Made by a program: the position numbers and the translations under genes
Part shown: positions 33,624 to 42,906 of the stretch, piece by piece
Layout: the number at the start of each line of letters is the position of its first letter
How positions within the stretch are numbered: position 1 is the stretch's first letter
The notes under the pieces: model-generated
What the model was told of the DNA's origin: nothing
Databases searched by the model: none
What the model saw: the letters and a program-made list of their open reading frames with translations, nothing else
NCBI GenBank assembly: GCA_020852835.1
Contig: JADZAC010000092.1
Location: 1 to 47,406, forward strand
Direction of reading: 5' to 3'
From: Flavobacteriales bacterium
Lineage (GTDB): Bacteria > Bacteroidota > Bacteroidia > Flavobacteriales_F > PHOS-HE28
Length of the DNA stretch: 47,406 bases

Positions 33624-34967
33624 ATGTTCAAGAAGATCCTCATAGCCAACCGCGGTGAGATCGCGCTGCGCGTGATCCGCACTGCCCGCGAAATGGGCAT
33701 CAAAACGGTGGCCGTGTACAGCACCGCCGACCGTGACAGCCTGCACGTGCGCTTTGCCGACGAGGCCGTGTGCATCGGCCCGCCGCCCAGCAAGGACAGC
33801 TACCTGAACATGAGCCGGATCATTGCTGCGGCGGAGATCACCAATGCGGACGCCATCCATCCCGGCTACGGCTTTTTGAGCGAGAACGCCAAGTTCAGCC
33901 GCATTTGCCAGGAGCACGGCATCAAGTTCATCGGCGCGCTGCCCGAGCAGATCGAGGCCATGGGCGACAAAGCCACCGCCAAGGCCACCATGATCAAGGC
34001 CGGCGTGCCGGTAGTGCCCGGCACCGAGGGGCTCATTACCGACGTGGACCTGGCCAAGAAGGAGGCCAAGCGCATCGGTTACCCGGTGATCCTGAAGGCC
34101 ACGGCGGGCGGGGGCGGCAAGGGCATGCGCCTGGTGTGGAAGGAGGAGGAGTTCGAGGAGGCCTTTGAGAAGGCCAGCCAAGAGGCGGGCGCCGCTTTCG
34201 GCAATCCGGGCATGTACATGGAGAAATACGTGCTGGAGCCGCGCCACATCGAGATCCAGGTGGCCGGGGACCAGTACGGCACCTTCTGCCACATGAGCGA
34301 GCGCGACTGCAGCATCCAGCGCCGCCACCAGAAGCTCGTGGAGGAGACCCCCAGCCCGTTCATGACCAAGGCGCTGCGCAAGAAGATGGGCGAGGCCGCG
34401 ATCAAAGCCGCCGCCAGCGTGAACTACGAAGGCGTGGGCACCGTGGAGTTCCTGGTGGACAAGGACCGCAACTTCTACTTCATGGAAATGAACACGCGGA
34501 TCCAGGTGGAGCACACCATCACCGAGGAAGTGATCGACTTCGACCTGGTGCGCGAACAGATCAAGATCGCGGCGGGCATCCCCATCAGCGGCCTCAACTA
34601 CGAACCCACCCGGCACAGCATCCAGTGCCGCATCAACGCCGAGGACCCGTTCAACGATTTCCGCCCCAGCCCCGGCAAGATCCAGAGCTACCACAGCCCG
34701 GGCGGCCACGGCGTGCGCATCGATACGCACACCTATGCCGGCTACACCATACCGCCCAACTACGACAGCATGATCGGCAAGCTGATCGTGAGCGCGCAAA
34801 CCCGCGAGGAAGCCCTTGCCAAGATGGAGCGCGCCCTGAACGAGTACGTGATCGAAGGGGTGCACACCACCATCCCCTTCCACCTGCAGCTGATGCAGAA
34901 CGAGAAATTCCGCGCCGGGGATTTCACCACCAAGTTCCTGGAGAATTTTGAGCTTAAGAAACCGTAG
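33624..34967 (+). CDS. accC: Biotin carboxylase subunit of acetyl-CoA carboxylase
   Basis: ATP-dependent carboxylation of the biotin on AccB. The 447-residue protein begins [25 protein letters not shown], the family start. ATP-grasp motifs are visible: [14 protein letters not shown] near 155 (glycine-rich loop), [16 protein letters not shown] near 198, and the catalytic region [20 protein letters not shown] near 288, including the conserved R and E residues. The C-terminal domain has [12 protein letters not shown]. The carboxyltransferase subunits are not in this window. The start lies 18 bases after the interspersed repeat. Confidence 0.97.
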   Translation: MFKKILIANRGEIALRVIRTAREMGIKTVAVYSTADRDSLHVRFADEAVCIGPPPSKDSYLNMSRIIAAAEITNADAIHPGYGFLSENAKFSRICQEHGIKFIGALPEQIEAMGDKATAKATMIKAGVPVVPGTEGLITDVDLAKKEAKRIGYPVILKATAGGGGKGMRLVWKEEEFEEAFEKASQEAGAAFGNPGMYMEKYVLEPRHIEIQVAGDQYGTFCHMSERDCSIQRRHQKLVEETPSPFMTKALRKKMGEAAIKAAASVNYEGVGTVEFLVDKDRNFYFMEMNTRIQVEHTITEEVIDFDLVREQIKIAAGIPISGLNYEPTRHSIQCRINAEDPFNDFRPSPGKIQSYHSPGGHGVRIDTHTYAGYTIPPNYDSMIGKLIVSAQTREEALAKMERALNEYVIEGVHTTIPFHLQLMQNEKFRAGDFTTKFLENFELKKP

Positions 34968-35018
34968 GCCCCGGGCACGCGGCGTACTTGGCCCTTGGGG
35001 CGAAGATCATTCGTTGGC

Positions 35019-35390
35019 ATGAAGTGGTATTGGAAGTTGCTGTTGCTGGTGGTACTGGTGCTGGCCTGCGCAGGCTGGGTCCGCTACGGCTGGGTGTTCG
35101 GGGAAGGCGCCAAGGCCGGCCAGTTGAACTACGTGGTGCGCAAGGGCTATCTGTTCAAGACCTATGAGGGCAAGCTGATCCAAACGGGCCTGCGGGCCCA
35201 GGGCGCCACCCTGAGCTCCTACGAGTTTGAATTCTCCGTGGCCGATGAACGCATCGCCCGGGAGCTCATGGCCCGCAGCGGCGACCAGTTCACAATGCAC
35301 TACCGGGAGTATCTGGGAGCGCTGCCTTGGCGCGGGCACTCGGTCTACGTGGTGGACAGCATCATTGCGGCCGAGGAGGTGCAGCATTGA
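35019..35390 (+). CDS. Small membrane-anchored protein of unknown function
   Basis: 123 residues: one N-terminal membrane helix (WKLLLLVVLVLACAGWVRYGW) and a beta-rich outside part with AGQLNYVVRKGYLFKTYEGKLIQTG and later PWRGHSVYVVDSIIA. Short Bacteroidetes proteins with GEL-x-KG-x-FKTYEG and PWRG patterns look alike and are sometimes mislabelled 6-phosphogluconate dehydrogenase; there is no dehydrogenase domain here. The ATG at 35019 gives MKWYWKLL. It follows accC by 51 bases and precedes the nuo promoter. No function can be assigned. Confidence 0.8.
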   Translation: MKWYWKLLLLVVLVLACAGWVRYGWVFGEGAKAGQLNYVVRKGYLFKTYEGKLIQTGLRAQGATLSSYEFEFSVADERIARELMARSGDQFTMHYREYLGALPWRGHSVYVVDSIIAAEEVQH

Positions 35391-35454
35391 TCAGCTGCAC
35401 GGGCAGGGCGGGTTTTCGGGCGTTTATGCCCCGCAAGGGCCGGTTCCTGCCGTT

Positions 35455-35462
35455 TACCTTTG
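35455..35462 (+). promoter_or_regulatory. Exact Bacteroidetes -7 box for the nuo operon
   Basis: TACCTTTG matches TAnnTTTG and lies 47 bases before the nuoA ATG. No -33 box was seen at the expected distance. It marks the probable start of the nuoABCDEF transcript. Confidence 0.6.
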
Positions 35463-35509
35463 CAGGACCCGCCAAACTCCCGTACGTTCGCACGGAATTT
35501 CCACACCGC

Positions 35510-35872
35510 ATGAGCACCCCCCATGATTTCCTTCCGGTGATCCTCCAAGTGGCCATTGCCGCAGGCTTCGTGGGCGTGGCCTTGGCTGCGGCCGCCTGGC
35601 TGGGGCCCAAGCGCGGGGGGCGCCGCAAGCTGGAGAGCTTCGAGTGCGGCATAGAACAGCACGGCAACGCCCGGGCACCCTTCTCGGTGAAGTACTTCTT
35701 GATCGCCATCCTCTTCGTGCTGTTCGACGTGGAGGTGATCTTCATGTACCCCTGGGCGGTCAACTTCAAGGCGTTGGGCTGGTTCGGCCTGATGGAAATG
35801 CTGGTATTCCTGGGCTTTGTGCTGGCAGGGTTCTTCTATGTGATCAAAAAAGGCGCCCTGAAGTGGGAATGA
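35510..35872 (+). CDS. nuoA: NADH-quinone oxidoreductase subunit A
   Basis: Small membrane subunit of complex I, 120 residues with three helices: LPVILQVAIAAGFVGVALAAAAWL, FLIAILFVLFDVEVIFMYPWAV and LMEMLVFLGFVLAGFFYVI. The loop between the first two holds ESFECGIEQHGNARAPFSVKYF and the acidic DVE of helix 2, both diagnostic. The ATG at 35510 gives MSTPHDFLPV; upstream codons in frame are non-coding in appearance. First gene of the nuo operon, 31 bases ahead of nuoB. Confidence 0.96.
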   Translation: MSTPHDFLPVILQVAIAAGFVGVALAAAAWLGPKRGGRRKLESFECGIEQHGNARAPFSVKYFLIAILFVLFDVEVIFMYPWAVNFKALGWFGLMEMLVFLGFVLAGFFYVIKKGALKWE

Positions 35873-35903
35873 ACGCTGCCGGCCCGTTCGGCCGCACTAC
35901 ACC

Positions 35904-36485
35904 ATGAGCAACAACAAACTCCAACCGGTACAGGCCCCCGACCGCGGGAAGCCGAGCATCGTGGAAGCTCCCCCGGGCTACACCGGTACCGGATTCTTTA
36001 CCACCAGTGCAGACAAGGCCATCGGCCTGGCCCGCAAGAACAGCCTGTGGCCGCTGCCCTTCGCCACCAGCTGCTGCGGCATTGAGTTCATGAGCCTGAT
36101 GAGCTCGCACTATGACCTGGCCCGTTTCGGCATGGAGCGCCTCAGCTTCAGCCCGCGCCAAAGCGACCTGCTGATGGTGATGGGCACGATCGCCAAGAAG
36201 ATGGCCCCCGTGCTGCGGGAAGTGTACATGCAGATGGCCGAGCCCAAATGGGTGCTGAGCATGGGCGCCTGCGCGAGCAGCGGCGGCATTTTCGACAGCT
36301 ACAGCGTGCTGCAAGGCATCGACCGTGTGATCCCCGTGGACGTGTATGTGCCGGGCTGCCCTCCGCGCCCCGAACAGGTGATCGACGGCATCATGAAGAT
36401 CCAGGAACTCGCCGAGAACGAAAGCCTGCGCCGCCGCTACAGCAAGGAATACGAGGACCTGCTCAACAAGTACAAGATCGACTAA
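35904..36485 (+). CDS. nuoB: NADH-quinone oxidoreductase subunit B
   Basis: Carries the terminal N2 [4Fe-4S] cluster that reduces quinone in complex I. The 193-residue protein shows all four ligands: C57 and C58 (FATSCCGIEFM), C123 (GACASSGGIF) and C152 (VPGCPPRPEQ). ARFGMERLSFSPRQSDLL is the family block between them. The start ATG gives MSNNKLQPVQ, with about 35 extra residues before the core. It is followed by nuoC after three bases. Confidence 0.97.
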   Translation: MSNNKLQPVQAPDRGKPSIVEAPPGYTGTGFFTTSADKAIGLARKNSLWPLPFATSCCGIEFMSLMSSHYDLARFGMERLSFSPRQSDLLMVMGTIAKKMAPVLREVYMQMAEPKWVLSMGACASSGGIFDSYSVLQGIDRVIPVDVYVPGCPPRPEQVIDGIMKIQELAENESLRRRYSKEYEDLLNKYKID

Positions 36486-36488
36486 GCC

Positions 36489-37001
36489 GTGCCTGCCTTC
36501 ACCATCAAAGCCGAACGTGACCAGTTGGTCACCGACCGCCTCACCGGGCTGCTCGGTGCGGACGGTTTCACCCACGAACGCCTTTACGACACCCTCTGCT
36601 TCACGGTGCCCAAGGAGAAGATCCACAGCACGTTGGCCTACCTGCGCGACGAGCTGGACTTCAACTTCCTCACCTCGCTGTGCGGCATGCACTTCCCCGG
36701 CCTGGAAAAAGAGCTGGGCGCGGTGTACTTCCTGCACAGCATGCGCAACGGGCACCGGATCCGCGTGAAGACCTACGTGACCCTGCAGGAGGCCAAGCTG
36801 CCCACGGTGACCGACCTGTGGCCCACGGCCAATTGGATGGAGCGCGAAACCTGGGATTTCTTCGGCATCCAGTTCACCGGCCACCCCAACCTCAAGCGCA
36901 TCCTCAACATGGAAGACTTCCCCGCCTTTCCCATGCGCAAGGACTACCCCTTGGAAGATCCCACCCGCGAGGACAAGGACAACACCTTCTTCGGACGATG
37001 A
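36489..37001 (+). CDS. nuoC: NADH-quinone oxidoreductase subunit C
   Basis: Peripheral-arm subunit, 170 residues, with the 30-kDa-subunit signature ERETWDFFGIQFTGHPNLKRIL and the end motif FPMRKDYPLED. The start is a GTG three bases after the nuoB stop (MPAFTIKAERDQLV). The stop overlaps the nuoD ATG (ATGA), so nuoC and nuoD are separate but coupled, unlike the fused nuoCD of E. coli. Confidence 0.96.
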   Translation: MPAFTIKAERDQLVTDRLTGLLGADGFTHERLYDTLCFTVPKEKIHSTLAYLRDELDFNFLTSLCGMHFPGLEKELGAVYFLHSMRNGHRIRVKTYVTLQEAKLPTVTDLWPTANWMERETWDFFGIQFTGHPNLKRILNMEDFPAFPMRKDYPLEDPTREDKDNTFFGR

Positions 37002-38236
37002 GCGATACCACCACGCGACCGGACCTGTGGAAGGAGGACCTCGTGGCCGGCGAGGGCCTCAAGGAGCTCACCACCCTCAACCTGGGCCCCACGCACCCGG
37101 CCACCCACGGCATCTTCCAGAACGTGCTCACCATGGACGGGGAGATCATCCTGGAAACCGAGCAGACCATCGGCTACATCCACCGGGCCTTCGAGAAGAT
37201 CTGCGAACGCCGGCCGTTCTACCAGATCACCACGCTCACCGACCGGATGAACTACTGCAGCGCCCCCATCAACAACATGGGTTGGCACATGGCGGTGGAA
37301 AAGCTCCTAGGCATCGACCTGCCCAAGCGCGTGGAGTACATGCGCGTGATCATCATGGAGCTGTCGCGCATCACCGACCACATCATCTGCAACACCATCA
37401 TCAGCCAGGATGCGGGCGCCACCACCCCCTTCCTGTACGTGTACCAGTGGCGCGAAAAGATCTACGAGATCTACGAGGAGATCTGCGGAGCACGCCTCAC
37501 CACCAACATGGGCCGCATCGGCGGCTTCGAGCGCAACTTCAGCGAGCTGGCCTGGCAGCGCATCCGCGGCATCGTGAAGGACCTGCCTGCGGTGCTCGAT
37601 GAATTCGACGCCCTGCTGGTGCGCAACCGCATCTTCATGGACCGCACCATCAACTGCGGGCCCATTGCCGGGGAGCGCGCGCTGCAATACGGTTTCACCG
37701 GGCCCAACCTGCGGGCCGCAGGGGTGGACTACGACGTGCGCGTGGCCGACCCGTACAGTTCCTACCAGGACTTCGACTTCGCCATTCCCGTGGGCAAGAG
37801 CGGCGATGTGTACGACCGGTTCACCGTACGCCAGGAAGAAATGCGCCAGAGCCTTTCCATCATCCGCCAGGCGTTGGAAAAATTGGACAAGATCAGCGAC
37901 AAGACCACCTTCCGCGCCGACGTGCCCGACTGGGTGCTGCCGCCCAAGGAAGAAGTGTACAACGACATGGAGGCGCTGATCTACCACTTCAAGGTGGTGA
38001 TGGGCGAGGTGGAGGTGCCCGTGGGCGAGATCTACCACTGCGTGGAAGGCGGCAACGGCGAACTGGGCTTCTACATCGTGAGCGACGGCGGGCGCAACCC
38101 CTTCCGCGTGCACCTGCGCCGGCCTTGCTTCATCTATTACCAAGCTTATCCGGAGATCATCAAGGGCGGCATGCTCAGCGACGCCATCCTCACCATGAGC
38201 AGCATGAACGTGATCGCCGGGGAACTCGATGCCTGA
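36998..38236 (+). CDS. nuoD: NADH-quinone oxidoreductase subunit D
   Basis: 49-kDa subunit that forms the quinone cavity with NuoB. The 412-residue protein has NLGPTHPATHGIFQNVLTMDGE near residue 28 (the quinone-head histidine region), IGYIHRAFEKICERR near 60, and DRMNYCSAPINNMGW near 85. The C-terminal part has GEIYHCVEGGNGELGFYIVSDGG and RRPCFIYYQAYPEIIKGGMLSD. The ATG overlaps the nuoC stop. A 45-base gap with a tandem nine-base repeat leads to nuoE. Confidence 0.97.
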   Translation: MSDTTTRPDLWKEDLVAGEGLKELTTLNLGPTHPATHGIFQNVLTMDGEIILETEQTIGYIHRAFEKICERRPFYQITTLTDRMNYCSAPINNMGWHMAVEKLLGIDLPKRVEYMRVIIMELSRITDHIICNTIISQDAGATTPFLYVYQWREKIYEIYEEICGARLTTNMGRIGGFERNFSELAWQRIRGIVKDLPAVLDEFDALLVRNRIFMDRTINCGPIAGERALQYGFTGPNLRAAGVDYDVRVADPYSSYQDFDFAIPVGKSGDVYDRFTVRQEEMRQSLSIIRQALEKLDKISDKTTFRADVPDWVLPPKEEVYNDMEALIYHFKVVMGEVEVPVGEIYHCVEGGNGELGFYIVSDGGRNPFRVHLRRPCFIYYQAYPEIIKGGMLSDAILTMSSMNVIAGELDA

Positions 38237-38254
38237 GCCCATGTACTGCAACGC

Positions 38255-38272
38255 CCTTGTATCCCTTGTATC
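38255..38272. repeat. Two tandem copies of CCTTGTATC between nuoD and nuoE
   Basis: Nine bases repeated exactly twice ten bases before the nuoE ATG, in an otherwise tight operon. No function is evident; slippage could change the spacing in front of nuoE. Confidence 0.6.
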
Positions 38273-38281
38273 GCCTTTCTG

Positions 38282-38869
38282 ATGGAACGATCCACAACGA
38301 ACCACACCGGCATTAAACCGTTCGCGTTCAGCGAGCAGGGCTTGGCGGAATGCCGGGCCATCATGGCACGCTATCCGGAGCAGTTCCGCAAGAGCGCCCT
38401 GATCCCCATCCTGCACGTGGCGCAATCTGAGCATGACGGCTGGCTCAGCGTGCCCGTCATGAACACCGTGGCCGACCTGCTGGGCATCCAGTACATCGAA
38501 GTGTATGAAGTGGCCACCTTCTACAGCATGTTCCACCTGCACCCGGTGGGCAAGCACGTGCTGGAGGTATGCCACACCGCGCCGTGCATGCTGCGCGGCA
38601 GCGACGACCTCATTGAGCACATCGGCAAAAGGCTGGGCATCAAGCCCGGCGAAACCACCAAGGACGGCCTGTTCACCCTGAAGGCAGCCGAATGTTTGGG
38701 CAGTTGCGGTTCCGCGCCCATGCTGCAATGCGGCGCCAAGTACCACGAGCACCTTACCATTGAAAAGGTGGACCAACTGATCGAGGAGCTCGGCAGCAAG
38801 GCCGAACGCTCCAACTATACCGACCACTTAGATACGCCAGCCGGAAATGGGACGACAGCTTCTGCTTGA
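38282..38869 (+). CDS. nuoE: NADH-quinone oxidoreductase subunit E
   Basis: 24-kDa subunit with the N1a [2Fe-2S] cluster of the NADH-oxidising module. The 195-residue protein has the ligands C97 and C102 (VCHTAPCML) and C138 and C142 (ECLGSCGSAP). The family block YEVATFYSMFHLHPVGKH lies just before. Its last 23 bases overlap the nuoF start, and the final dozen residues look non-conserved. Confidence 0.96.
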   Translation: MERSTTNHTGIKPFAFSEQGLAECRAIMARYPEQFRKSALIPILHVAQSEHDGWLSVPVMNTVADLLGIQYIEVYEVATFYSMFHLHPVGKHVLEVCHTAPCMLRGSDDLIEHIGKRLGIKPGETTKDGLFTLKAAECLGSCGSAPMLQCGAKYHEHLTIEKVDQLIEELGSKAERSNYTDHLDTPAGNGTTASA

Positions 38870-40205
38870 GCACATCAACAAGCCGGGCATACGCGGGCTG
38901 GAGGCCTACCGCGCCAATGGCGGCTACCGCAGCGTGGAGAAGGCCTTGAAGACCATGAGCCCCGAAGCCGTGTTGGAAGAGGTGAAGAAGAGCGGCCTGC
39001 GCGGGCGCGGAGGCGCCGGCTTCCCTGCTGGCATGAAGTGGAGCTTCCTGGCCAAGCCCGAGGGCGTACCGCGCCATTTGGTGGTGAATGCCGACGAGAG
39101 CGAACCGGGCACCTTCAAAGACCGCTACCTGATGGAGCGGATCCCCCACTTGTTGATCGAAGGCATCATTCCCAGTTGCTTCGCCATGGGGGTGAACACG
39201 GCCTACATCTATATCCGCGGGGAGTATTTCTACGTGGCGCGCATCCTGGAGCAGGCCATCGGTGAAGCACGTGCGGCCGGCTGGCTGGGCCGGAACATCC
39301 TGGGCAGCGGCTTCGACCTGGACGTACATGTGCATGTGGGCGCAGGCGCCTACATCTGCGGCGAGGAAACGGCCTTGTTGGAGAGCCTCGAGGGCAAGCG
39401 CGGCAACCCGCGCATCAAGCCGCCCTTCCCTGCGGTGAAGGGCCTGTGGCAGCGGCCCACCGTGGTGAACAACGTGGAGACGATCTGCGCCGTGGTGCCC
39501 ATCGTGAACGACGGCGGGGAGGAGTACGCCAAGATCGGCATCGGCAAAAGCACCGGCACGAAGCTGATCAGCGCCAGCGGCCACATCAAGAAACCCGGCG
39601 TGTACGAGATCGAGCTGGGCGTACCCGTGGAGGAGTTCATCAACAGTGATGAATACTGCGGCGGCATCAGTGGCGGAAGGCCCCTGAAGGCCTGCATCCC
39701 CGGCGGCTCCTCGGTGCCCATCCTGCCTGCTGAACTGATCTACCGTACGGCCAAGTTCGAAACGCGCCTGATGACCTATGAGAGCCTCAGCGACGGCGGC
39801 TTCCAAACGGGCAGCATGCTGGGCTCAGGCGGCTTCTATGTGTTCAACGACACCGCTTGCATCGTGCGTGCCACCTGGAACCACTCGCGCTTCTACCACC
39901 ACGAGAGCTGCGGCCAGTGCAGCCCTTGCCGCGAGGGCACCGGTTGGATGGAGAAGATCCTCTACCGCTTCGAGCACGGTCTCGCGCGCACCGACGACAT
40001 CGACCTGCTGTGGGACGTACAGCGCCGCATCGAGGGCAACACCATCTGCCCCTTCGGCGATGCCGCCGCCTGGCCGGTGGCCGCCTCCATCCGCCACTTC
40101 CGCCACGAGTTCGAGTACCACGCCACCCACCCCACCAAGGTGAAGGACCCCAAGCACTGCGAGAAGGAACCGATCCCCTTCCCCGAGCGGTCCTACGCCG
40201 GGTAG
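38847..40205 (+). CDS. nuoF: NADH-quinone oxidoreductase subunit F
   Basis: 51-kDa subunit that binds NADH and FMN and holds the N3 [4Fe-4S] cluster. The 452-residue protein shows GLRGRGGAGFPAGMKWSF near 50 (FMN site), VVNADESEPGTFKDR near 78, GAGAYICGEETALLESLEG near 170, and the cluster motif ESCGQCSPCREGT near 350 with a fourth cysteine in NTICPFGDAAAWP. The start lies inside the end of nuoE. It is the last nuo gene here: instead of nuoG, a convergent surface-protein gene follows 53 bases later. Confidence 0.97.
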   Translation: MGRQLLLEHINKPGIRGLEAYRANGGYRSVEKALKTMSPEAVLEEVKKSGLRGRGGAGFPAGMKWSFLAKPEGVPRHLVVNADESEPGTFKDRYLMERIPHLLIEGIIPSCFAMGVNTAYIYIRGEYFYVARILEQAIGEARAAGWLGRNILGSGFDLDVHVHVGAGAYICGEETALLESLEGKRGNPRIKPPFPAVKGLWQRPTVVNNVETICAVVPIVNDGGEEYAKIGIGKSTGTKLISASGHIKKPGVYEIELGVPVEEFINSDEYCGGISGGRPLKACIPGGSSVPILPAELIYRTAKFETRLMTYESLSDGGFQTGSMLGSGGFYVFNDTACIVRATWNHSRFYHHESCGQCSPCREGTGWMEKILYRFEHGLARTDDIDLLWDVQRRIEGNTICPFGDAAAWPVAASIRHFRHEFEYHATHPTKVKDPKHCEKEPIPFPERSYAG

Positions 40206-40218
40206 CCCGAGAGGCGAC

Positions 40219-40262
40219 GTGACCGGGATGTCGATCCTTGACCGGCTCTTTGGCCCGGTCAC
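40219..40262. terminator. Stem-loops between nuoF and the convergent surface-protein gene
   Basis: GTGACCGGG (40219-40227) and CCCGGTCAC (40254-40262) are perfect inverted copies; an inner alternative pairs TGACCGG (40239-40245) with CCGGTCA (40255-40261) over a nine-base loop. The structure ends on the stop codon of the minus-strand gene. It could act as a two-way terminator, although no T-run is present. Confidence 0.45.
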
Positions 40263-42850
40263 AGCCGGTGCGCCAGCACCACCGCCTTACGGTACTTCTC
40301 CACGTTGCCGTCCAGGTCGTAAGCTTCCATGGAAATGATGTACGGCCCGATGCGCGCCAGCTCGTTGCCGTCCATCAGGCCATCCCATGAAACGGCGCCG
40401 CCGGTGCCCAGCAGCTCGTTGTTCATCAGGGTGCGCACCTCGCGGCCCGCGATGTCAAAAACCTTCATGGTGCCCACGAAGCCCGGCTCATCGAATTGGT
40501 AAGTGATGGTGAGCACGTCCTGGTAGCCATCGTTGTCCGGTGAAAAGATCGCCGGGTCGATGGTGATCTCGCCGTGCGCGGCGGGTGCCGGTGCGTACTG
40601 CGAATTCCGGTAGCCGGGCGTGGCGAAGCCGACCGCTTCCGCAGCGCTGTGCCAGTTGCTGTTGTCGCTGGTGAGGCGGTCGGGGTCCACGCGCTCCAGG
40701 CTCACGCCGTCCACGTCATCCAGCAAGGCGAAGTGCATATCGTCATTGTAACTGAACAGGTCGAGCGTATCGCCCAAAGTTCCCAGGAAGATCACCGTGC
40801 CGCTGCCGTTGTTGTAGGTGGGGAGCGCGGTTTGCAGCATGCGGTCCGCATGGCCCAAGGGATAGTTCATCAGCACGTTCGCCACATCGCTGGCCACGGC
40901 CGCATATTGCCCGGGCAGCAGCAGCCAGGCGTCTCCGGTGATCAGTTTAACGCTGCCGGAGCCGTTGGCCAGTTGCAGGCCCGCGAGGCTCACCACCTTC
41001 TGCGAGCGGTTGTACAATTCAATAAGATCACTGCCGCTGCCGCGCGGATCGTAGAGCACCTCGTTGATCACCACGTCGCCCGGGGCAATGGCTTGCGGAA
41101 GCGCGAACGTGGCCGTGTTGCCATTGCCGATGGCATTGCCTGGGCAATCGTACACCCCGCTAACGGAGATGGTGTGCAGTGCGCCCGCTTCCAGCGCGGC
41201 GGAAAGCGTGAGCTGCACGCGGTCCGGCGTGGTCACCGCAACATTGGCAATGCTGACGGTCGGTTCAATGGTGTACGTCCCTGCAATCAGCGAGGCCTGG
41301 TCCATCGGCTCGTTGAACAGCAGGTCCAAGTGCACGCTGTCCGTAACGAAGACCTGTGCCAACAGGGGCGGCACCGTGTCATTGATGATGGCGAAGACGC
41401 TGTTCTGCGCACCGGGCGTGCCGCCCAATGTGGTATTGGAAGCTGTCCAATTGGCCGCGCTGGAGCAGGGCGTGAAAGGGTCCATGCGCTCCAGGCTCCA
41501 GCCGCCGTCGGCCTTGCCGGCATCGTTGTACCAGCCGGATGTGTAGGTCACCTCGTCGATCTCGGCATTGGTCGCATCCCACAGTTGCACGGGGTCGCCA
41601 TCGTTGTTCAGGGAGGGGAACGAGGGCACGCCCAGCACCGTGCCGAAGCCGGTGAACAGCGCGGCGTTTGCGGTGCTGGTGAGGACCATGAAACCGCCAG
41701 GCGGCAGTTGCGCAGCCGGTAGCGTGCCGGTGGAGCTGCCGTCGGTGATCTTCCAGCCGGTAAGGTCGAAGGTCTGGTCCGTAGTGGTGTTGAAGAGCTC
41801 CACGTACTCGGCGTTGGGCAGGCCCACGGGCGGGTCCGGATCGGGCATCAGCTCGTTGATCACTACCTCACCGGGCAATGCGGGCACGGCCACGGACCAC
41901 GCAAAATCGGTGTTGCTGGATGCCGCTGAATTTCCGGCAAGGTCGTTCGCAGCACTGGCTAACAGTGAATAGGTAACATTCGCCGCGAGCGGGCTGGCCG
42001 GGGTGAGGTGTACCAAGGCGGGGTTCGTGCCATCCTGCGCTGCTGTGCCCACACCGATGAAAGGCAGGATGTCGTAGCTGCCGATGAAGGCCGGGTCCAA
42101 CGGCTCGCTCCACAGCACATCCACGTTGGTGGCGCTGGTGGCCGTAATGCTCACCACCACTGGCGGTGTGGTGTCCAGGATGATCGGCCCGGCATAGAGA
42201 TCATCGAAGAAGTGGTTGTTCACGGCGGATGCCGCGGTGCTCTGCACGATGCGGATCCCGGACCAGGCGCAGGCGGTGATGTCGGCGTCCGTGGCATTGC
42301 CGGCGCTCACATAGGTGCCGGTGGCGCCGTCGTCGTAAAGGAGGGCCCAGCTGTTTGCGGCATCGCGTGTCACTTTGATGCGGAAGGGATTGTCGGTGCT
42401 GCTGTTCACAATGCCATCCGGGCTGGTGACGAGCAGCGTGGAGGTCCCGGAAGCCAACTTGTTCAGTACCACATGGTCGGCGGTTTCGCCGATGCGCACA
42501 AAATAGCCGTTGGCGGGTGTGGTGAGGTCCTGCATATCGCTCATCAGGTACACGTCCACGTAGTTTGCACCGGAAGTGGCGAACTTCAAGTTGAAGAAAA
42601 ACTCCCACTGCCCGGAAGCCTGCGCAGATGGGGTGCTGAGGTAGTAGGTGGCCGCACTGGGGCTGTTGGAGCGCAATTGGTTGTTTCCTTGCCCATCGGC
42701 CACCACCGTGAACAAGGCATCATTGCCGCCCCAAGTGGGATCGGCGGTGAAGTTGCCATCGGAAAAATCATCGGTGAACTGGGCCTGAACGAGCGTGCCC
42801 CAAAGCAGGGCTGCCGCCAGTGGTGGCAGGAGGCGGAGGGCGTTGCACAT
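40259..42850 (-). CDS. Secreted lamin-tail-domain surface protein with Ig-like and FlgD-like C-terminal domains
   Basis: 863 residues with signal peptide MCNALRLLPPLAAALLWGTLVQA and mature start QFTDDFSDGNF. Residues about 25-225 resemble a concanavalin/laminin-G-like beta domain. Two Ig-like SbsA-type domains (TTPPVVVSITATSATNVDVLW; VPPLLAQVFVTDSVHLDLLF) alternate with two lamin-tail domains (VVINELMPDPDPPVG with YVELFNTT; VVINEVLYDPRGSGSDLIEL). The C-terminus, IDPAIFSPDNDGYQDVLTITY and VFDIAGREVRTL, resembles FlgD-Ig or T9SS-type sorting domains. A longer start 23 codons upstream would hide the signal peptide. Surface location is likely; the sorting type is uncertain. Confidence 0.82.
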   Translation of the reverse strand: MCNALRLLPPLAAALLWGTLVQAQFTDDFSDGNFTADPTWGGNDALFTVVADGQGNNQLRSNSPSAATYYLSTPSAQASGQWEFFFNLKFATSGANYVDVYLMSDMQDLTTPANGYFVRIGETADHVVLNKLASGTSTLLVTSPDGIVNSSTDNPFRIKVTRDAANSWALLYDDGATGTYVSAGNATDADITACAWSGIRIVQSTAASAVNNHFFDDLYAGPIILDTTPPVVVSITATSATNVDVLWSEPLDPAFIGSYDILPFIGVGTAAQDGTNPALVHLTPASPLAANVTYSLLASAANDLAGNSAASSNTDFAWSVAVPALPGEVVINELMPDPDPPVGLPNAEYVELFNTTTDQTFDLTGWKITDGSSTGTLPAAQLPPGGFMVLTSTANAALFTGFGTVLGVPSFPSLNNDGDPVQLWDATNAEIDEVTYTSGWYNDAGKADGGWSLERMDPFTPCSSAANWTASNTTLGGTPGAQNSVFAIINDTVPPLLAQVFVTDSVHLDLLFNEPMDQASLIAGTYTIEPTVSIANVAVTTPDRVQLTLSAALEAGALHTISVSGVYDCPGNAIGNGNTATFALPQAIAPGDVVINEVLYDPRGSGSDLIELYNRSQKVVSLAGLQLANGSGSVKLITGDAWLLLPGQYAAVASDVANVLMNYPLGHADRMLQTALPTYNNGSGTVIFLGTLGDTLDLFSYNDDMHFALLDDVDGVSLERVDPDRLTSDNSNWHSAAEAVGFATPGYRNSQYAPAPAAHGEITIDPAIFSPDNDGYQDVLTITYQFDEPGFVGTMKVFDIAGREVRTLMNNELLGTGGAVSWDGLMDGNELARIGPYIISMEAYDLDGNVEKYRKAVVLAHRL

Positions 42851-42866
42851 GCTGTAGTAGCGGAAG

Positions 42867-42883
42867 GAAAGGTAGTAGTTTTG
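42867..42883. promoter_or_regulatory. Abutting divergent -7 boxes
   Basis: TAGTTTTG (42876-42883, plus) is an exact TAnnTTTG 23 bases before asd. TACCTTTC (42867-42874, minus, one mismatch) lies 16 bases before the surface-protein ATG. The two boxes are one base apart, so RNA polymerase could probably serve only one direction at a time. Confidence 0.5.
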
Positions 42884-42906
42884 GCGGGCCGAAAAAGCCA
42901 TTGAAG

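Noticed and set aside
32952-34883. 643-codon minus-strand frame across accB and accC
   Set aside because: Antisense to two certain genes, with no recognisable domain; it stays open because of codon bias.
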